13,709 nt of DNA from UBA4644 sp964541085. GTDB taxonomy: Bacteria; Bacillota; Clostridia; Oscillospirales; Butyricicoccaceae. The notes under the pieces were generated by a model. The model did not search any database. It saw nothing but the letters and a program-made list of their open reading frames with translations, and was not told the origin of the DNA. Positions 13,635 to 13,709 of this stretch are shown here, piece after piece (the first letter of the stretch is position 1; each line of letters begins with the position of its first letter). The translations under genes were made by a program, and so were the position numbers. The stretch spans positions 1 to 13,709 of the forward strand of contig CAZIPA010000042.1 in assembly GCA_964541085.1 (NCBI GenBank). Reading direction: 5' to 3'.

Positions 13635-13671
13635 AAAAAACCCGAAAAAAGATGAAAAAAGATGAAAAAAA
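13635..13671 (+). promoter_or_regulatory. four A-tracts phased at 10 bp (curved DNA / UP-element-like)
   Basis: Runs of six or seven As begin at 13635, 13645, 13655 and 13665, an exact 10-base period that puts them on the same face of the helix; a weaker A5 run lies at 13622-13626. The last run ends 3 bases before the -35 box. Such phasing gives intrinsic bending and A-rich contacts for the RNA polymerase alpha subunit. Confidence 0.75.
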
Positions 13672-13674
13672 GAG

Positions 13675-13703
13675 TTGACAAAAGGGGCGGAGTGTGATAT
13701 TCT
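13675..13703 (+). promoter_or_regulatory. strong promoter reading out of the window
   Basis: Perfect TTGACA (13675-13680), a 17-base spacer and TATTCT (13698-13703) with TGA before it (extended -10). The gene or RNA it drives lies beyond the right edge. Confidence 0.8.
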
Positions 13704-13709
13704 AAGAAA

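Overview
The window looks like a chromosomal segment of a GC-rich Clostridia (Firmicutes), most likely a gut Oscillospiraceae/Ruminococcaceae-type bacterium. This rests on strong AGGAGG ribosome sites, TTGACA/TATAAT promoters, S-box and cobalamin riboswitches, a YtrA-type GntR regulator, ECF vitamin transport, VanZ, DUF4349 and DUF4368 proteins, and short palindromic repeats of a kind I associate with gut Clostridia. The species cannot be named from sequence alone.

Layout. (1) 1-804: right end of a mobile element, with the 3' part of a large serine recombinase (DUF4368 tail) and a small resolvase-like protein that has Ala in place of the catalytic Ser. (2) 809-976, minus strand: tRNA-Pro(CGG) with promoter and terminator; the element abuts the terminator. 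(3) 1038-2316, minus: an M20-family amidohydrolase with its own promoter. (4) 2380-6762, plus: a tight five-gene operon (every junction overlaps) of GntR regulator, ABC ATPase, ABC-2 type permease, membrane-anchored N-acetylmuramoyl-L-alanine amidase and VanZ-like protein, probably a cell-envelope stress or antibiotic-response module. (5) 6763-7199: a gene-free repeat island with two inverted ~57-bp repeats, a strong GC hairpin, a string of six short hairpins and the terminator of the opposing gene. (6) 7214-8269, minus: a DUF4349 lipoprotein with a candidate extracytoplasmic-function-sigma promoter. (7) 8306-12073, plus: promoter, cobalamin riboswitch, terminator, then an EcfT-type permease and an 886-residue fusion of two ECF ATPases with a CbrT-like substrate-binding membrane component; together a two-gene vitamin B12 uptake system. 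(8) 12093-13563: promoter, SAM-I-clan riboswitch that appears to lack the P4 helix, terminator, metK and a strong terminator. (9) 13635-13703: four A-tracts phased at exactly 10 bp just upstream of a strong promoter that fires out of the window.

Two transcription units are controlled by riboswitches for metabolically linked cofactors: B12 (cofactor of B12-dependent methionine synthase) and SAM (made from methionine by MetK). The GntR operon and the DUF4349 gene point to the cell envelope. The best candidates for something under-described are the one-polypeptide A-A-S ECF transporter, the P4-less SAM riboswitch, the five-gene envelope operon, and the phased A-tract promoter.
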